Under the pieces are notes generated by a model, which ran no database searches, was not told the origin of the DNA, and worked only from the letters and a program-made list of their open reading frames with translations. Positions 10,489 through 20,280 of a stretch of 64,000 nucleotides of DNA are shown piece by piece (within the stretch, counting starts at the first letter, position 1; each line of letters begins with the position of its first letter). The stretch is from Subtercola boreus. GTDB taxonomy: Bacteria > Actinomycetota > Actinomycetes > Actinomycetales > Microbacteriaceae. The stretch is from positions 372,001 through 436,000 of the forward strand of contig NZ_NBXD01000014.1 in assembly GCF_003399645.1 (NCBI RefSeq). Reading direction: 5' to 3'. A program made the position numbers and the translations under genes.

Positions 10489-10592
10489 AGGAATCCATCC
10501 CCCCGGCCGACTGGCATCCGGGTTGCTGATAGTTGGGACGCCGGCGGCCCGAGTGGGGAAATGCGATGGTGACGGGCAGTTGAGTACGACTG

Positions 10593-11615
10593 CTATTTCT
10601 TTCCGACTGTGCTTGTGGCCTTCGGTTCACGGGGTGCGTCACCAGAAACAGACTCGTCAAGGGCATCGTCGCCGCTGAGTTCTTCGTCTGTGTATCTGTC
10701 TGCCGAGTCTACCTCAGTGCTTGTCGCAGACCACGCTATTCCTGAACGGTACGGGCCGCGTTCGACACCGGGATGACGCTTGGTCTGCACGAGGATCAGG
10801 ATGAGCCCCAGTGCGATCGCGATCCAGGAGGCCCAGACGTTCGTGCGCACTCCGAAGAAGATCTCGCTCGGATCGATACGGATGGTCTCGAAGACGCTGC
10901 GGCCGGCGCCGTACCAGATGAGGTAGGCACCGAAGACCTTGCCCCACTGGAGCTTCAGCCTGCTGCTGAGCGTGAGGAGGACGATGACCCCGATGACGTC
11001 CCAGATGACCTCGTAGGCGAAGGTGGGCTGGAACAGCGTTCCGGGTGCCAGGCCGATCGGGATGGCCGGGTTCGGCGAGGCGATCTCGAGCCCCCACCAG
11101 CCGTTTGTCGGATAGCCGAACAGCTCCTGGTTGAAGTAGTTGCCGAAGCGCCCGAAGGCCTGGGCGAGCAGCAGGCCCGGGGCGAGTGCGTCACCGAAGG
11201 TCCACAGGCGGATGCCCGTCAGCCGGCACCCGATGTAGGCGCCGAGGGCCCCACCGATCAGCCCGCCGTAGATCGCGATACCGCCCTCCCAGATGTACAG
11301 CGTCTTCAGGAGGTCTGCACCGGGGTAGAAGTAGTCGCCCGGGTGGGTGAGCACGTGGAACACGCGCGACCCGATGATGCCCAGCGGCACAGCCCAGAGG
11401 ATGATGTCCAGCACGATACCGGGCTCTGCGCCGCGCTTCGTGAGACGTCTGGAGGTCATGATCGTCGCGATGATGATGCCGAGCAGGATGCACAGGGCAT
11501 AGAACTTGATGCTCAGGTTCCAGTTGCCGGGCAGGTCGATGCCCAACGTGCGAATCCACCCGGTGATGTCGAGCGCGCTGATCGACGGGCTGGGAATGCT
11601 CTGCGGCAAAAACAC
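10593..11615 (-). CDS. lgt: Prolipoprotein diacylglyceryl transferase
   Basis: Membrane enzyme that moves diacylglycerol from phosphatidylglycerol to the lipobox Cys of prolipoproteins. It is 340 aa with about seven hydrophobic segments starting near residue 35; the Lgt signature [13 protein letters not shown] is at 155-167, with HPGDYFY before it. A hydrophilic tail of about 50 residues follows the last membrane segment, a common actinobacterial extension. The start is GTG (GTG TTT TTG CCG); a weaker in-frame TTG lies 6 bases on. Lgt next to trpA is a usual actinobacterial arrangement. Its own -10 candidate lies just after the trpA stop codon. Confidence 0.95.
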   Translation of the reverse strand: MFLPQSIPSPSISALDITGWIRTLGIDLPGNWNLSIKFYALCILLGIIIATIMTSRRLTKRGAEPGIVLDIILWAVPLGIIGSRVFHVLTHPGDYFYPGADLLKTLYIWEGGIAIYGGLIGGALGAYIGCRLTGIRLWTFGDALAPGLLLAQAFGRFGNYFNQELFGYPTNGWWGLEIASPNPAIPIGLAPGTLFQPTFAYEVIWDVIGVIVLLTLSSRLKLQWGKVFGAYLIWYGAGRSVFETIRIDPSEIFFGVRTNVWASWIAIALGLILILVQTKRHPGVERGPYRSGIAWSATSTEVDSADRYTDEELSGDDALDESVSGDAPREPKATSTVGKK

Positions 11616-11673
11616 CTTGGTGGTTGACCTTCCATACGGGAGACGAATGCGAGGGGGGCAAACGGCAAGCCCA

Positions 11674-11679
11674 ATTCTA
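11674..11679 (-). promoter_or_regulatory. Candidate -10 element of lgt (TAGAAT)
   Basis: TAGAAT is a strong match to the sigma-A -10 consensus and lies in the 75-base gap between the trpA stop and the lgt start, giving a leader of about 50 bases. No convincing -35 was seen. It would let lgt be expressed apart from the trp genes. Confidence 0.45.
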
Positions 11680-11690
11680 GGGTGCTGGGG

Positions 11691-12494
11691 TCAGCGCGCG
11701 GTACCAGCGGCGAGGCCGGCGGCGACACGCGCGACACCGCTGACACCGTCGTCGTTCAGTGCGCGTACGAGGGCCGATCCCACAATGGCGCCATCGGCGT
11801 AGGCGAGTACTTCGGCGACCTGGTCACCGGTCGAGATGCCGATGCCCACACACGCGCTGGTCGAACCGGCCGCACGGAGGCGGTCGACGAGGGTGCGCGC
11901 CGAAACGTCGACATCGGTGCGGGCGCCGGTGACGCCCATGGTGGAAACGACGTAGACGAAGCCCCGGCTGCTCTGGGTGACGACCTCGAGACGCGCGTCG
12001 GTCGAGGTCGGTGCCGCGAGGAACACCCGGTCGAGCCTGGTGCGGTCGCTCGTGGCGAGCCACTCGGCACCGGAGTCCACGGTGAGGTCGGGCGTGATGA
12101 GCCCGGCGCCCCCCGCCGAGACGAGGTCGTCGGCGAAGCGGTCGACGCCGTACTGCACCACCGGGTTCCAGTACGTCATGAGCAGGATCGGCGCATCCAC
12201 CCTCGAACGGATGGCCTCGACAGCGGTGAACGCATCGCGCAGGCGGAAACCGTTCTCGAGCGCGGTCTGGGTGGCGCGCTGGATGACCGGGCCGTCCATC
12301 ACGGGATCGGAGTACGGCAGGCCGAGCTCCAGCACGTCGACGCCGTTCTCGACGAGCGCCACGGCCGCGTCGACGCTCTGATCGATCGTGGGGAAGCCGA
12401 CGGGCAGGTACCCGATGAGGGCGCCCGCCCGTTCGGAGTTGGCGCGGGCGATGCGGGTACCGACGGGCGAGTCGGTCGTCGCGGTGTCGCTCAC
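11691..12494 (-). CDS. trpA: Tryptophan synthase alpha chain
   Basis: Cleaves indole-3-glycerol phosphate to indole and glyceraldehyde 3-phosphate inside the alpha2-beta2 complex. It is 267 aa; the signature [15 protein letters not shown] at about 55-69 holds the catalytic pair, E56 and D67 by alignment with the enteric enzyme. ILLMTYWNP and [13 protein letters not shown] are further barrel blocks. The GTG start overlaps the trpB stop in GTGA, so translation is coupled to its partner subunit. Confidence 0.97.
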   Translation of the reverse strand: MSDTATTDSPVGTRIARANSERAGALIGYLPVGFPTIDQSVDAAVALVENGVDVLELGLPYSDPVMDGPVIQRATQTALENGFRLRDAFTAVEAIRSRVDAPILLMTYWNPVVQYGVDRFADDLVSAGGAGLITPDLTVDSGAEWLATSDRTRLDRVFLAAPTSTDARLEVVTQSSRGFVYVVSTMGVTGARTDVDVSARTLVDRLRAAGSTSACVGIGISTGDQVAEVLAYADGAIVGSALVRALNDDGVSGVARVAAGLAAGTAR

Positions 12495-13816
12495 AGTTGC
12501 ACCCCGGCACCCGATGCCAGGTCGGCGGCCTCCTCGGAATCGACGCGCAGGGCGTTCACGCCCAGTTCGCCCGGCTCGAGCGAGCTGTATTCGACCTCGG
12601 TGGCGACCAGGGCCGCCTCGTCGAGCACGCCGAAGTAGCGCGCTGCGGTCTCGACGTCTTTGTCGCCGCGCCCGCTCAGGTTCAGCAGGATGACGCCGTC
12701 GGGCCCGAGCTCGCGGCCCAGCGTGAGTGCACCGGCCAGAGCGTGCGCCGTCTCGATCGCCGGGATGATGCCCTCGGTCTCGCAGAGCAGCCGGAAGGCT
12801 GCCATCGCCTCGGTGTCGGTGATCGGCAGGTACTCGGCGCGACCGATGGAGGCGAGCCAGGCGTGCTCCGGGCCGACCCCCGGGTAGTCGAGGCCCGCAG
12901 AGATGGAGTGCGAGTCGAGCGTCTGGCCGTCTTCGTTCTGCAGGATCAGGCTGCGCGAGCCGTGCAGCACGCCGGGGCGACCCTTCGTGATCGTGGCCGA
13001 GTGGCGCAGGGTCTCGACGCCGTCTCCGGCCGCCTCGTACCCGATCAGGCGCACGTCGGGGTCGTCGAGGAAGGCGTGGAAGATGCCGATGGCGTTCGAG
13101 CCTCCGCCGACGCAGGCGACCACGGCGTCGGGCAGCGCACCCGTCAGGTCGAGCACCTGTTGGCGGGCCTCTTCGCCGATGATCTTGTGGAAGTCGCGCA
13201 CCATCACCGGGAACGGGTGCGGGCCGGCCACTGTGCCGAGGACGTAGTGCGTGTCGCCGACGTTGGCCACCCAGTCACGGAACGCCTCGTTGAGGGCGTC
13301 TTTCAGGGTGCGCGTGCCGGTCGTGACGGGAACCACCTCGGCGCCGAGAAGGCGCATGCGCGCCACGTTCAGCGCCTGCCGCTCGGTGTCGACCTCACCC
13401 ATGTACACGATGCAGCTCATGCCCATCAGGGCGGCTGCGGTGGCCGTGGCGACGCCGTGCTGCCCGGCCCCGGTCTCGGCTATCAGGCGGGTCTTGCCGA
13501 GGCGCTTCGCGAGCAGCGCCTGGCCGAGAACGTTGTTGATCTTGTGCGAGCCCGTGTGGTTCAGGTCTTCACGCTTCAGGATGATGCGTGCTCCGCCCGC
13601 ATGCGCGGCGAACCTCGGTGCCTCGGTGATGATCGACGGCCGCCCGGTGTAGGTACGGTGAAGCGAGGCGAGTTCGGCGGCGAAGGCCGGATCGTTCTTC
13701 GCCACGCCGTAGGCGGCCGAGATCTCGTCGAGAGCGGCGATGAGCGACTCGGGCATGAATCGTCCGCCGAATTCGCCGAAGAACGGCCCCTGTTCGTCGC
13801 GGAGGTGGGTGGTCAT
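12491..13816 (-). CDS. trpB: Tryptophan synthase beta chain
   Basis: PLP enzyme joining indole and serine to give tryptophan. It is 441 aa; the PLP lysine is K92 in [17 protein letters not shown] binds the cofactor phosphate and NLSGRGDKD lies near the C terminus. After the catalytic core the protein has about 30 extra residues ([12 protein letters not shown]..). The ATG overlaps the trpC stop (ATGA) and the gene end overlaps trpA, so trpC-trpB-trpA form one coupled unit. Confidence 0.97.
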   Translation of the reverse strand: MTTHLRDEQGPFFGEFGGRFMPESLIAALDEISAAYGVAKNDPAFAAELASLHRTYTGRPSIITEAPRFAAHAGGARIILKREDLNHTGSHKINNVLGQALLAKRLGKTRLIAETGAGQHGVATATAAALMGMSCIVYMGEVDTERQALNVARMRLLGAEVVPVTTGTRTLKDALNEAFRDWVANVGDTHYVLGTVAGPHPFPVMVRDFHKIIGEEARQQVLDLTGALPDAVVACVGGGSNAIGIFHAFLDDPDVRLIGYEAAGDGVETLRHSATITKGRPGVLHGSRSLILQNEDGQTLDSHSISAGLDYPGVGPEHAWLASIGRAEYLPITDTEAMAAFRLLCETEGIIPAIETAHALAGALTLGRELGPDGVILLNLSGRGDKDVETAARYFGVLDEAALVATEVEYSSLEPGELGVNALRVDSEEAADLASGAGVQL

Positions 13817-14586
13817 GAGACTCCTAGGAATTCTTCGAGGGTGCGCGCCGGGTCGCCGGTGACGAGGGCTTCGCCCACCAGCACCACGTCGGCGCCGCTC
13901 GAACGGTAGTGGCTCACGTCGGCGGCTGTCTTGACGGCCGACTCGGCCACGCGGATGATTCCGGCCGGGATGCGGTCGGCGAGCGTTCCGAACAGGTCGG
14001 GGTCGAGTTCGAACGTCGACAGGTTGCGGGCGTTGACACCGATGAGTGAGGCACCGAGATCGAGTGCGCGTTCGACCTCGTCGGCCGAGTGCGTCTCGAC
14101 GAGTGCGGTCATGCCGAGGGAATGGATGAGTTCGTGCAGGTGTTGCAGCACCGGCTGCTCGAGCGCAGCGACGATGAGCAGCACGAGGTCGGCACCGGCG
14201 GCACGCGCCTCGAACACCTGGTAGTCGAGCGAGACGAAGTCTTTGCGCAGCACCGGAATGGAGACGGTGTCGCGCACCAGCTCGAGGTCTTCGAGCGAGC
14301 CCTTGAACTTTCGGCCCTCGGTGAGCACGCTCACGGCGCTCGCGCCGGCGGACTGGTAGGTGGAGGCGAGCGCGGCGGGGTCGGTGATGGCTGCCAGGGA
14401 CCCGCGCGACGGGCTCGCCCGTTTGATCTCGGCGATGATCTTGACTCGTTCGGCCGGGGCGAGGAAAGCGAGGGCGTCGAGGGCCGGAGGCATAGCGAGG
14501 GCCCTCTTCTCGACCTCGTCGAAGCCGACCAGGGCGAGCCGCGCGCTGGCGTCTTCAGCAGCTCCAGCGGTCAGGGTGTCGAGCAC
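13813..14586 (-). CDS. trpC: Indole-3-glycerol phosphate synthase
   Basis: Ring-closing step of tryptophan synthesis, from CdRP to indole-3-glycerol phosphate. It is 257 aa and monofunctional. [13 protein letters not shown] at about 50-62 carries the catalytic Lys, VLRKDFV holds the second Lys, and [13 protein letters not shown] and [10 protein letters not shown] are phosphate-side blocks. No trpF domain is fused; in actinomycetes the isomerase step is often done by the HisA/TrpF enzyme PriA, which is not in this window. It overlaps trpB by 4 bases and is preceded by the small HGxxPAAW-like gene (6-base gap). Confidence 0.95.
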   Translation of the reverse strand: MLDTLTAGAAEDASARLALVGFDEVEKRALAMPPALDALAFLAPAERVKIIAEIKRASPSRGSLAAITDPAALASTYQSAGASAVSVLTEGRKFKGSLEDLELVRDTVSIPVLRKDFVSLDYQVFEARAAGADLVLLIVAALEQPVLQHLHELIHSLGMTALVETHSADEVERALDLGASLIGVNARNLSTFELDPDLFGTLADRIPAGIIRVAESAVKTAADVSHYRSSGADVVLVGEALVTGDPARTLEEFLGVS

Positions 14587-14592
14587 GGGTGG

Positions 14593-14823
14593 TCAGTGCC
14601 CCCTGGCCGCGACGCGGGAGCCGCCGACGCCGTAGCCCGCCTTGGCGAGGCCGTAGCCCACCAGCAGACCGACGACGACGAGACCGACCGCCGCCCAGAC
14701 GAGCCAGACGATGCTGAAGAAGAAGGCGACCGTGCCGATGGCGAAAGCCACCAGCATGATGACGACGGCCGTCCATGATGCGGTCGAACTGCCGTGGCCG
14801 AGTTCTTCGGTCTCGTTGGTCAT
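14593..14823 (-). CDS. Small two-TM protein in trp operon (HGxxPAAW-like)
   Basis: 76 aa protein with a short polar N terminus and two hydrophobic segments (about 18-40 and 43-63). The motif HGSSTASW at residues 10-17 corresponds to the HGxxPAAW box that names a family found between trpE and trpC in actinomycetes, though here PAA is replaced by TAS. Function is unknown. Position suggests a link to tryptophan synthesis or transport, but nothing in the sequence proves it. SD AAGGAG precedes the ATG. Confidence 0.8.
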   Translation of the reverse strand: MTNETEELGHGSSTASWTAVVIMLVAFAIGTVAFFFSIVWLVWAAVGLVVVGLLVGYGLAKAGYGVGGSRVAARGH

Positions 14824-14882
14824 TGTGCTCCTTGAAAAGTGCGGTCGCGGGTCGGTGTCCAGTGTATCCGGTGCTTCCCGGG

Positions 14883-15722
14883 TCAGTCCGTCGGGTCCTG
14901 CCCGCGGGTCAGGCTGTCCCAGCTGTCGACGGCCTGCGTGCGGGCGGTGTCCACGTCGCGGTGGACACCCCGATCACGCGGCGTGGTGTCGTCGGCGTCG
15001 GTGGTGTCGTCGGGAGTGGTCGCGTCCAGCGCCTCGGCATCGGTCGACAGAGCGCCGTTCGGAACGCGCTCCTCGTCTGACAGCACAAGGTCAGCCGGAT
15101 CACCCGAGGTGCGCCCGTCTGCGGCGGCGTACGTGACCGGCTGGTACTTGCGGCCGGACTCGGGCCAGCGCGCGATCGACAGAACGATCAGGATGCCCGT
15201 CAGCGCCATCAGCACGCCAGCGACGATGGCGAGAAAGGGCCACAGCTCCGCCCCGGCTGCGGTGGCGATCTGGCTGATCGAACTCGTTCCCGCAACCCCG
15301 GTGGCCGTGGTGATGGCAGACTGCCCCGCACCGACGGGGTCGGCGAGGGCGGCTACGGCCGAGAAAGTGATCGAGACCCCGAGCACCAGCTCGAGCACCC
15401 CGAGCACGATGCGGATGAACCGCCCCGCGATCGCCAGGGCCGCCGAGAGCGCCAGCCCGGCCAGCGCGAGGGCCGAGAGCGCGGGCGCGGCCACGGCGCC
15501 CTGCACGGTCACCGACACGGTGTCACCCGCCCGACCCTGGGCGTGCAGGGTGAACCACGGCTGCGACCAGGAGAGGAAGACGAGAGCGCTCCAGACGATC
15601 ACGGCGAGGATGGTGAGGGACTTCAACCGTCGGGTACGGGATGCCCGCAGCTCGGCTCCGCCCTGGGTGGCGGTCGCGTCGGCCGGGGATGGTTGCTCGG
15701 CCGAGCCTGTCCCGCCGGTCAT
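14883..15722 (-). CDS. Trp biosynthesis-associated membrane protein
   Basis: 279 aa integral membrane protein of the family regularly encoded with actinobacterial trp genes (TIGR02234 type). A polar N terminus of about 35 residues is followed by four hydrophobic segments near 37-53, 80-97, 103-125 and 160-181. The C-terminal tail of about 90 residues is Asp/Thr-rich and probably disordered. SWSQPWFTLH after the first segment is the best conserved-looking part. Biochemical role unknown. The start overlaps the trpE stop by 4 bases, so it is made with anthranilate synthase. Confidence 0.85.
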   Translation of the reverse strand: MTGGTGSAEQPSPADATATQGGAELRASRTRRLKSLTILAVIVWSALVFLSWSQPWFTLHAQGRAGDTVSVTVQGAVAAPALSALALAGLALSAALAIAGRFIRIVLGVLELVLGVSITFSAVAALADPVGAGQSAITTATGVAGTSSISQIATAAGAELWPFLAIVAGVLMALTGILIVLSIARWPESGRKYQPVTYAAADGRTSGDPADLVLSDEERVPNGALSTDAEALDATTPDDTTDADDTTPRDRGVHRDVDTARTQAVDSWDSLTRGQDPTD

Positions 15723-17263
15723 CCGACCCTCGTCATCGCGTTCGCGATTGCCACCGCGCGAAGTGGTGCAGCCGCCTTGTTCTGCGACTCGATGAACTCG
15801 GAGTCGGGGTCGGAGTCGGCCACGAGCCCGCCACCGGCCTGCACCCGGGCCACTCCCTCAGCGATCACGGCGGTGCGGATGGCGATGGCGAGGTCGGCGT
15901 CGCCGGCGAAGTCGAAGTAGCCGACCACTCCCCCGTAGAGCCCCCGCTGGGCGGGTTCGAGGTCGTCGATGATCTGCATGGCCCGCGGTTTCGGGGCGCC
16001 CGACAGGGTTCCCGCCGGGAAGGTGGCTCGAAAGACGTCGATCGCCGTGACGTCGGGCGCGAGCGTTCCTTCGACCGACGAGACGATGTGCATGATGTGG
16101 CTGAACCGTTCGATGCGCATGAACTCGGTGACCTCGACCGAGCCCGCTTCGCAGACCTTGAGCAGGTCGTTGCGGGCGAGGTCGACGAGCATGAGGTGTT
16201 CTGCGCGCTCCTTCGGGTCGGCGAGCAGGTCGGTCTCGAAAGCGTCGTCCTGCTCGACGGTGGCACCGCGCGGGCGCGATCCGGCGATCGGGTGCGTGAA
16301 AGCCCGGCCGCTGCCTACGGTGACGAGAGCCTCGGGGCTCGACCCGACGATCGCATAGGGCTGCCGCGAGGGCGATTCCAGGTTCAGGAGGTACAGATAC
16401 GGGCTCGGGTTGAGCGTGCGCAGCACCCGGTAGACGTCGATCGGTTCGGCCGTGCACTCCAGGTCGAAGCGCTGGGCGATCACGACCTGGAAGATGTCGC
16501 CGTCACGGATGTGCTCCTTGGCCACCGCGATCGACGCGAGGAATTCGTCTCGCGTGGTCCGGGCATCCGGAGCCGCCGCCAGGCTGAAGTCAGCCTCGGC
16601 CAACCAGGCTTCGGCGGGCTTGGAGAGGCGGCGCTGCATCGAATCGAGGCGCGTCTGCGCGTCGCGCCACAGGTCGTCGCCGGTGTCGGCACCGGCGTCG
16701 GCGAGCACCGTCGACACCAGCACGACCGTGCCGAGCAGGTGGTCGACCGCGATCAGGTCGGAGACGAACGAGAGCGCCTGGCTCGGGATGGCGAAGTCGG
16801 CGGGAGGCTGGTCGGGCAGGTGCTCGATCTGGCGAACCGCCTCCCACCCGATGAAGCCCACGAGCCCGCCGGTGAGGGGCGGATGCCCGGGGATGGCCGG
16901 CGTCTTCCACTCTTCGTAGAGCTCGGCGAGAGCCTCGAGCGGGCCGGCGGGCATTCCGTGCGGGAAGGCGCGGGCCGAGCTGAGGCCCGATCCCATCCAG
17001 ATGGCGCGGTCGCCCTCGGCGCTCAACACGCCGTAGCTCGACACGCCGATGAACGAGAAGCGCGACCAGACCCCGCCCTGGGCGGCCGACTCGAGCAGGA
17101 AGGTGCCCGGCCGGTTGTCGCTCAGCTTGCGGTAGATGCCCACCGGTGTCTCGCCGTCGGCGAAGAGGGTGCGGATGACCGGAATGACGCGATGCGTCGA
17201 CAGGAGGTCGTCGAAGTCCACGCGGGTGGTCGAGGTCGTTCGTGTTTCAGCCATCACCGTCAT
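15719..17263 (-). CDS. trpE: Anthranilate synthase component I
   Basis: Converts chorismate and ammonia/glutamine to anthranilate, the committed step to tryptophan. It is 514 aa. The LLES motif at 56-59 is the tryptophan feedback site, so allosteric inhibition is expected to be intact. The chorismate-binding domain holds [26 protein letters not shown] and [12 protein letters not shown], ending in [12 protein letters not shown]. No trpG or trpD is adjacent; the glutaminase subunit must be encoded elsewhere. It overlaps hisI by 4 bases, joining the his and trp blocks in one transcript. Confidence 0.96.
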   Translation of the reverse strand: MTVMAETRTTSTTRVDFDDLLSTHRVIPVIRTLFADGETPVGIYRKLSDNRPGTFLLESAAQGGVWSRFSFIGVSSYGVLSAEGDRAIWMGSGLSSARAFPHGMPAGPLEALAELYEEWKTPAIPGHPPLTGGLVGFIGWEAVRQIEHLPDQPPADFAIPSQALSFVSDLIAVDHLLGTVVLVSTVLADAGADTGDDLWRDAQTRLDSMQRRLSKPAEAWLAEADFSLAAAPDARTTRDEFLASIAVAKEHIRDGDIFQVVIAQRFDLECTAEPIDVYRVLRTLNPSPYLYLLNLESPSRQPYAIVGSSPEALVTVGSGRAFTHPIAGSRPRGATVEQDDAFETDLLADPKERAEHLMLVDLARNDLLKVCEAGSVEVTEFMRIERFSHIMHIVSSVEGTLAPDVTAIDVFRATFPAGTLSGAPKPRAMQIIDDLEPAQRGLYGGVVGYFDFAGDADLAIAIRTAVIAEGVARVQAGGGLVADSDPDSEFIESQNKAAAPLRAVAIANAMTRVG

Positions 17264-17670
17264 TCGCCAGCGTCGAGAGAGGAGGACAGGCCGCCAGCAG
17301 CGAACCGCGCCGGAGCCAGAGGGTCGCCGTCGAAACAGGTTCGGGTGCCGGTGTGGCAGGCCACGCCGATCTGGTCGACCTTCACGAGAAGCGTATCGCC
17401 ATCGCAGTCCAGGGCGGCTTCGTGCACATACTGCGCGTGGCCCGAGGTGTCGCCCTTACGCCAGTACTCCTGGCGGGAGCGCGACCAGAACGTGACGCGG
17501 CCGCTGGTGTAGGTGCGGCGCAGGGCCTCGGCATCCATCCAGCCCATCATCAGCACCTCGAGCGTGTCGAACTGCTGGATGATGGCCGGCAGCAGGCCCT
17601 TCTCGCTGAACGTCGCGCGCGCGATGACCGCCTCGACGTCGGTGGGCAGTATGGCGGTCGGATCGCTCAT
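17260..17670 (-). CDS. hisI: Phosphoribosyl-AMP cyclohydrolase
   Basis: Third step of histidine synthesis, opening the PR-AMP ring. It is 136 aa, a stand-alone HisI as usual in actinomycetes (HisE is a separate gene). [20 protein letters not shown] and the metal-binding run [12 protein letters not shown] followed by CHTGTRTCF give the Zn/Mg ligands. Overlaps with hisF upstream and trpE downstream are 4 bases each. Confidence 0.96.
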   Translation of the reverse strand: MSDPTAILPTDVEAVIARATFSEKGLLPAIIQQFDTLEVLMMGWMDAEALRRTYTSGRVTFWSRSRQEYWRKGDTSGHAQYVHEAALDCDGDTLLVKVDQIGVACHTGTRTCFDGDPLAPARFAAGGLSSSLDAGE

Positions 17671-18428
17671 CGAACGGTCACCCCTTTTCTTCTCAGGGCC
17701 GCCTTCACGTCACCGATCGTCAGCTCGCGATTGTGGAACACGGAGGCCGCGAGTACGGCATCGGCACCCGCCGCGATCGCCTCGGGAAAGTCGTCCACCG
17801 TGCCGGCGCCGCCCGACGCGATGACGGGAACCGAACTGAACCCCTTCATGAGACCGATCAATTCCAGGTCGTAGCCGTCTTTCGTTCCGTCGGCGTCGAT
17901 CGAGTTGACGAGCAGTTCGCCCGCCCCCAGTTCGATGGCCCGGGTGGCCCAGGCGAGGGCGTCCAGATCGGTCTCGCGGCGGCCGCCGTGGGTGGTGACG
18001 ACGAACCCCGAGTCGGTTCGGGCGGATCGTTTGACGTCGAGCGAGAGCACCAGCACCTGGGCGCCGAACCGGTCGGCGATCTCCCCGAGCAGTTCGGGGC
18101 GGGCGATGGCGGCGGAGTTGACGCCCACCTTGTCGGCTCCGCTCGCGAGCAGCATCGCCACGTCTTCGGCGGTGCGCACTCCCCCGCCGACGGTGAGCGG
18201 AATGAAGACCTGCTCGGCAGTCTGCCGCACGATGTCGTAGGTCGTCGCGCGTTCGTCGACCGTGGCGGTCACATCGAGGAAGGTGATCTCATCGGCACCC
18301 TGCGCCGCGTAGAGCCGGGCGAGCTCGACGGGGTCACCGGCGTCACGGAGGTTCTCGAAGTTGACGCCCTTGACGACCCGGCCGGCGGCCACGTCGAGGC
18401 ACGGGATCACCCGAACGGCGAGTGCCAT
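17667..18428 (-). CDS. hisF: Imidazole glycerol phosphate synthase, cyclase subunit
   Basis: Uses ammonia from HisH to turn PRFAR into imidazole glycerol phosphate and AICAR. It is a 253 aa (beta-alpha)8 barrel: [17 protein letters not shown] at the N terminus holds the first catalytic Asp (D12), and [14 protein letters not shown] and [11 protein letters not shown] are phosphate-binding blocks. The glutaminase partner hisH and hisA are not in the window, so the his pathway is split over the chromosome. Confidence 0.97.
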   Translation of the reverse strand: MALAVRVIPCLDVAAGRVVKGVNFENLRDAGDPVELARLYAAQGADEITFLDVTATVDERATTYDIVRQTAEQVFIPLTVGGGVRTAEDVAMLLASGADKVGVNSAAIARPELLGEIADRFGAQVLVLSLDVKRSARTDSGFVVTTHGGRRETDLDALAWATRAIELGAGELLVNSIDADGTKDGYDLELIGLMKGFSSVPVIASGGAGTVDDFPEAIAAGADAVLAASVFHNRELTIGDVKAALRRKGVTVR

Positions 18429-18430
18429 GC

Positions 18431-19270
18431 TCAGAGCCTGGCAGCGTGGATCGGGCTGACGAGGATGGCGCGGGCGCCGACCTCCCAGAGCGAGTCCATC
18501 ACGAGATTCATCTCGCTGCGGGGCACCATCGCGCGAACGGCCACCCAGTCGGCGTCGGCGAGCGGTGAGATGGTGGGCGACTCGATGCCCGGCGTGATCG
18601 CCGTCGCGGCGTCGAGGTGCACGCGGGGTACGTCGTAGTCCATCAGCACGTACTGCCGGGCGACGAGAACGCCCTGCAGACGGCGCAGCAGGGTTTCGGC
18701 CGCGGGGCTCTGCGTACCCGAGGAGATCAGCACAGCGGTGGACTGCAGGATGACCGGACCGAAGATCTCGAGACCGGCCTTTCGCAGGGTGCTGCCGGTG
18801 GAGACGACGTCGGCCACCGCATCCGCCACCCCCAGTCGCACGGCGGACTCGACGGCCCCGTCGAGCTTCACCAGGGTCGCGGTGACGTTCGTCTGTGCGA
18901 GGAACGCGCCGACCAGCCCGGGATAACTGGTCGCGACGCGACGGCCCTGCAGCTGGTCGAGGGTCTCGAACGCGCCACCCGGCGCGGCGAAACGGAAGGT
19001 GGACTGCCCGAAGTCCAATTCGGCGACCTCGGCGGCCGGCGACTCTGAGTCGAGCAGAAGGTCACGGCCGGTGATACCGACGTCGAGTGCGCCCGACCCC
19101 ACGTAGGTGGCGATGTCCCGCGGGCGCAGGTAGAAGAACTCGACGCTGTTCTTCGGATCCTGCGTGACCAGCTCGCGCGGGTCGCGACGCCCGATGTAGC
19201 CGGCCTCGGCGAGCATCTGGGCGGCGGTCTCTGACAGCGAACCCTTGTTGGGCACCGCGATTTTCAGCAT
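18431..19270 (-). CDS. hisG: ATP phosphoribosyltransferase, long form
   Basis: First and feedback-controlled step of histidine synthesis (ATP + PRPP). It is 279 aa from the ATG at 19270, where [14 protein letters not shown] begins; a longer open frame upstream crosses hisE and a C10 run and is not used. The length and the C-terminal stretch ending near [10 protein letters not shown] indicate the long form with an ACT-like regulatory domain, so a HisZ partner is not expected. The gene ends 2 bases before hisF. Confidence 0.95.
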   Translation of the reverse strand: MLKIAVPNKGSLSETAAQMLAEAGYIGRRDPRELVTQDPKNSVEFFYLRPRDIATYVGSGALDVGITGRDLLLDSESPAAEVAELDFGQSTFRFAAPGGAFETLDQLQGRRVATSYPGLVGAFLAQTNVTATLVKLDGAVESAVRLGVADAVADVVSTGSTLRKAGLEIFGPVILQSTAVLISSGTQSPAAETLLRRLQGVLVARQYVLMDYDVPRVHLDAATAITPGIESPTISPLADADWVAVRAMVPRSEMNLVMDSLWEVGARAILVSPIHAARL

Positions 19271-19284
19271 TTCAGGACTTTCGT

Positions 19285-19294
19285 GGGGGGGGGG
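19285..19294 (-). repeat. C10 homopolymer in the hisE-hisG gap
   Basis: Ten consecutive G on the plus strand (C on the coding strand) lie in the 35-base space between the hisE stop and the hisG start. Length changes by slippage would alter the distance between hisE termination and hisG initiation but not a reading frame. Confidence 0.9.
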
Positions 19295-19305
19295 TTTGTG
19301 GAGGG

Positions 19306-19569
19306 TCAGAGGTGTTTGTACACGTCGGCGGGGCTGAGGCCCTTCGCCAGCATCATCACCTGCAGATGGTAGAGCAGCTGCGAGATCTCTTCGGCTGTCT
19401 CTCGGTCGCTCTGGTATTCCGCGGCCATCCACACCTCGGCGGCCTCTTCGACGATCTTCTTGCCGATCGCGTGCACGCCGGCGTCGAGCTCCCTAACGGT
19501 GCCCGATCCCTCGGGGCGCAGCTGCTGCTTCTGCATCAGCTCGTCGAACAGGGTGTCGAAGGTCTTCAC
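19306..19569 (-). CDS. hisE: Phosphoribosyl-ATP pyrophosphatase
   Basis: Second step of histidine synthesis, PR-ATP to PR-AMP. It is 87 aa and all-helical, of the MazG-like fold; [17 protein letters not shown] and the later [12 protein letters not shown] hold the metal-binding acidic residues. The GTG start has SD AGAAGG. It begins 9 bases after the rpe stop, so rpe-hisE-hisG-hisF-hisI are probably read together. Confidence 0.95.
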   Translation of the reverse strand: MKTFDTLFDELMQKQQLRPEGSGTVRELDAGVHAIGKKIVEEAAEVWMAAEYQSDRETAEEISQLLYHLQVMMLAKGLSPADVYKHL

Positions 19570-19578
19570 CCTTCTAGG

Positions 19579-20241
19579 TTAGTGCGTGTGCTGGGCGGCG
19601 AGGTTCCGCAGCAGCTCGATCTGGTTCGCGGCGTTCTCGGCCCCGAACACGCTCGACCCGGCGACGAAGGTGTCGGCGCCGGCGGCAGCCGCGATGCCGA
19701 TCGTGTCTTCGCTGATGCCTCCGTCGACCTGCAGCCAGACATCGAGACCAGCCCGGTCGACTGCTTCGCGTGCAGCGCTCAGCTTCGGCATCGTGTCGGC
19801 CATGAACGACTGCCCGCCGAAGCCCGGCTCGACGGTCATGATGAGCAGCAGGTCGAATTCGGCCAGCAGTTCGAGGTAGGGGGCGATGCTCGTGCCCGGC
19901 TTCACGGCGAGGCCGGCGCGGGCGCCGATCTGCCTGATGCGCCGGGCGGTGGCCACTGCATCCTGGGCCGCTTCGGCGTGGAACGTCACCGAGTAGGCGC
20001 CGCTCTCGGCGTAGACGGGCGCCCAGCGGTCGGCATCGGTGATCATCAGGTGCAGGTCGAGCGGCAGTGGCGAGACCTTCTGCAGCGCCTCGACCACGGG
20101 CAGGCCGAGGGTGAGGTTCGGCACGAAATGGTTGTCCATCACATCGACGTGCACGAGGTCGGCGGTCGCGACGCGTTCGATTCCCGCCTGCAGGTTCGCA
20201 AAGTCGGCGGACAGGATGCTGGGGTGGATACGCACGGGCAC
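19579..20241 (-). CDS. rpe: Ribulose-phosphate 3-epimerase
   Basis: Interconverts ribulose 5-phosphate and xylulose 5-phosphate in the pentose phosphate pathway. It is a 220 aa TIM barrel: RIHPSILSADFANL at the start, HVDVMDNHFVPNLT with metal His and Asp, DLHLMI, MTVEPGFGGQSF and DGGISEDT. Start GTG at 20241 is supported by a -10-like hexamer 6 bases upstream; an in-frame GTG 6 bases later has a better SD spacing and cannot be excluded. Its place beside his and trp genes is notable, because this pathway feeds PRPP. Confidence 0.95.
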   Translation of the reverse strand: MPVRIHPSILSADFANLQAGIERVATADLVHVDVMDNHFVPNLTLGLPVVEALQKVSPLPLDLHLMITDADRWAPVYAESGAYSVTFHAEAAQDAVATARRIRQIGARAGLAVKPGTSIAPYLELLAEFDLLLIMTVEPGFGGQSFMADTMPKLSAAREAVDRAGLDVWLQVDGGISEDTIGIAAAAGADTFVAGSSVFGAENAANQIELLRNLAAQHTH

Positions 20242-20247
20242 ACTCCA

Positions 20248-20253
20248 ACCCTA
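20248..20253 (-). promoter_or_regulatory. Candidate -10 element of rpe (TAGGGT)
   Basis: TAGGGT followed by six bases and GTG lies in the 39-base gap after rsmB. It would start a leaderless rpe-hisEGFI-trp transcript and so split the long operon in two. No clear -35. Confidence 0.45.
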
Positions 20254-20280
20254 GCCGGGGCTGCGGGGCGGGCGCAGGCG

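Noticed and set aside
6214-10572. Open frame of 1452 codons antisense to gltB
   Set aside because: It mirrors gltB almost end to end. In high-GC genes, codons that would give antisense stops (TTA, CTA, TCA) are avoided, so long codon-aligned antisense frames arise by composition. It matches no family I recognise and has no SD or promoter of its own.
15641-17512. Long plus-strand frames antisense to trpE (and others at 30729-32180 over carB, 12497-13909 over trpB)
   Set aside because: Same composition effect; each lies wholly over a well-identified gene and its product is Arg/Gly/Asp-rich shadow sequence.
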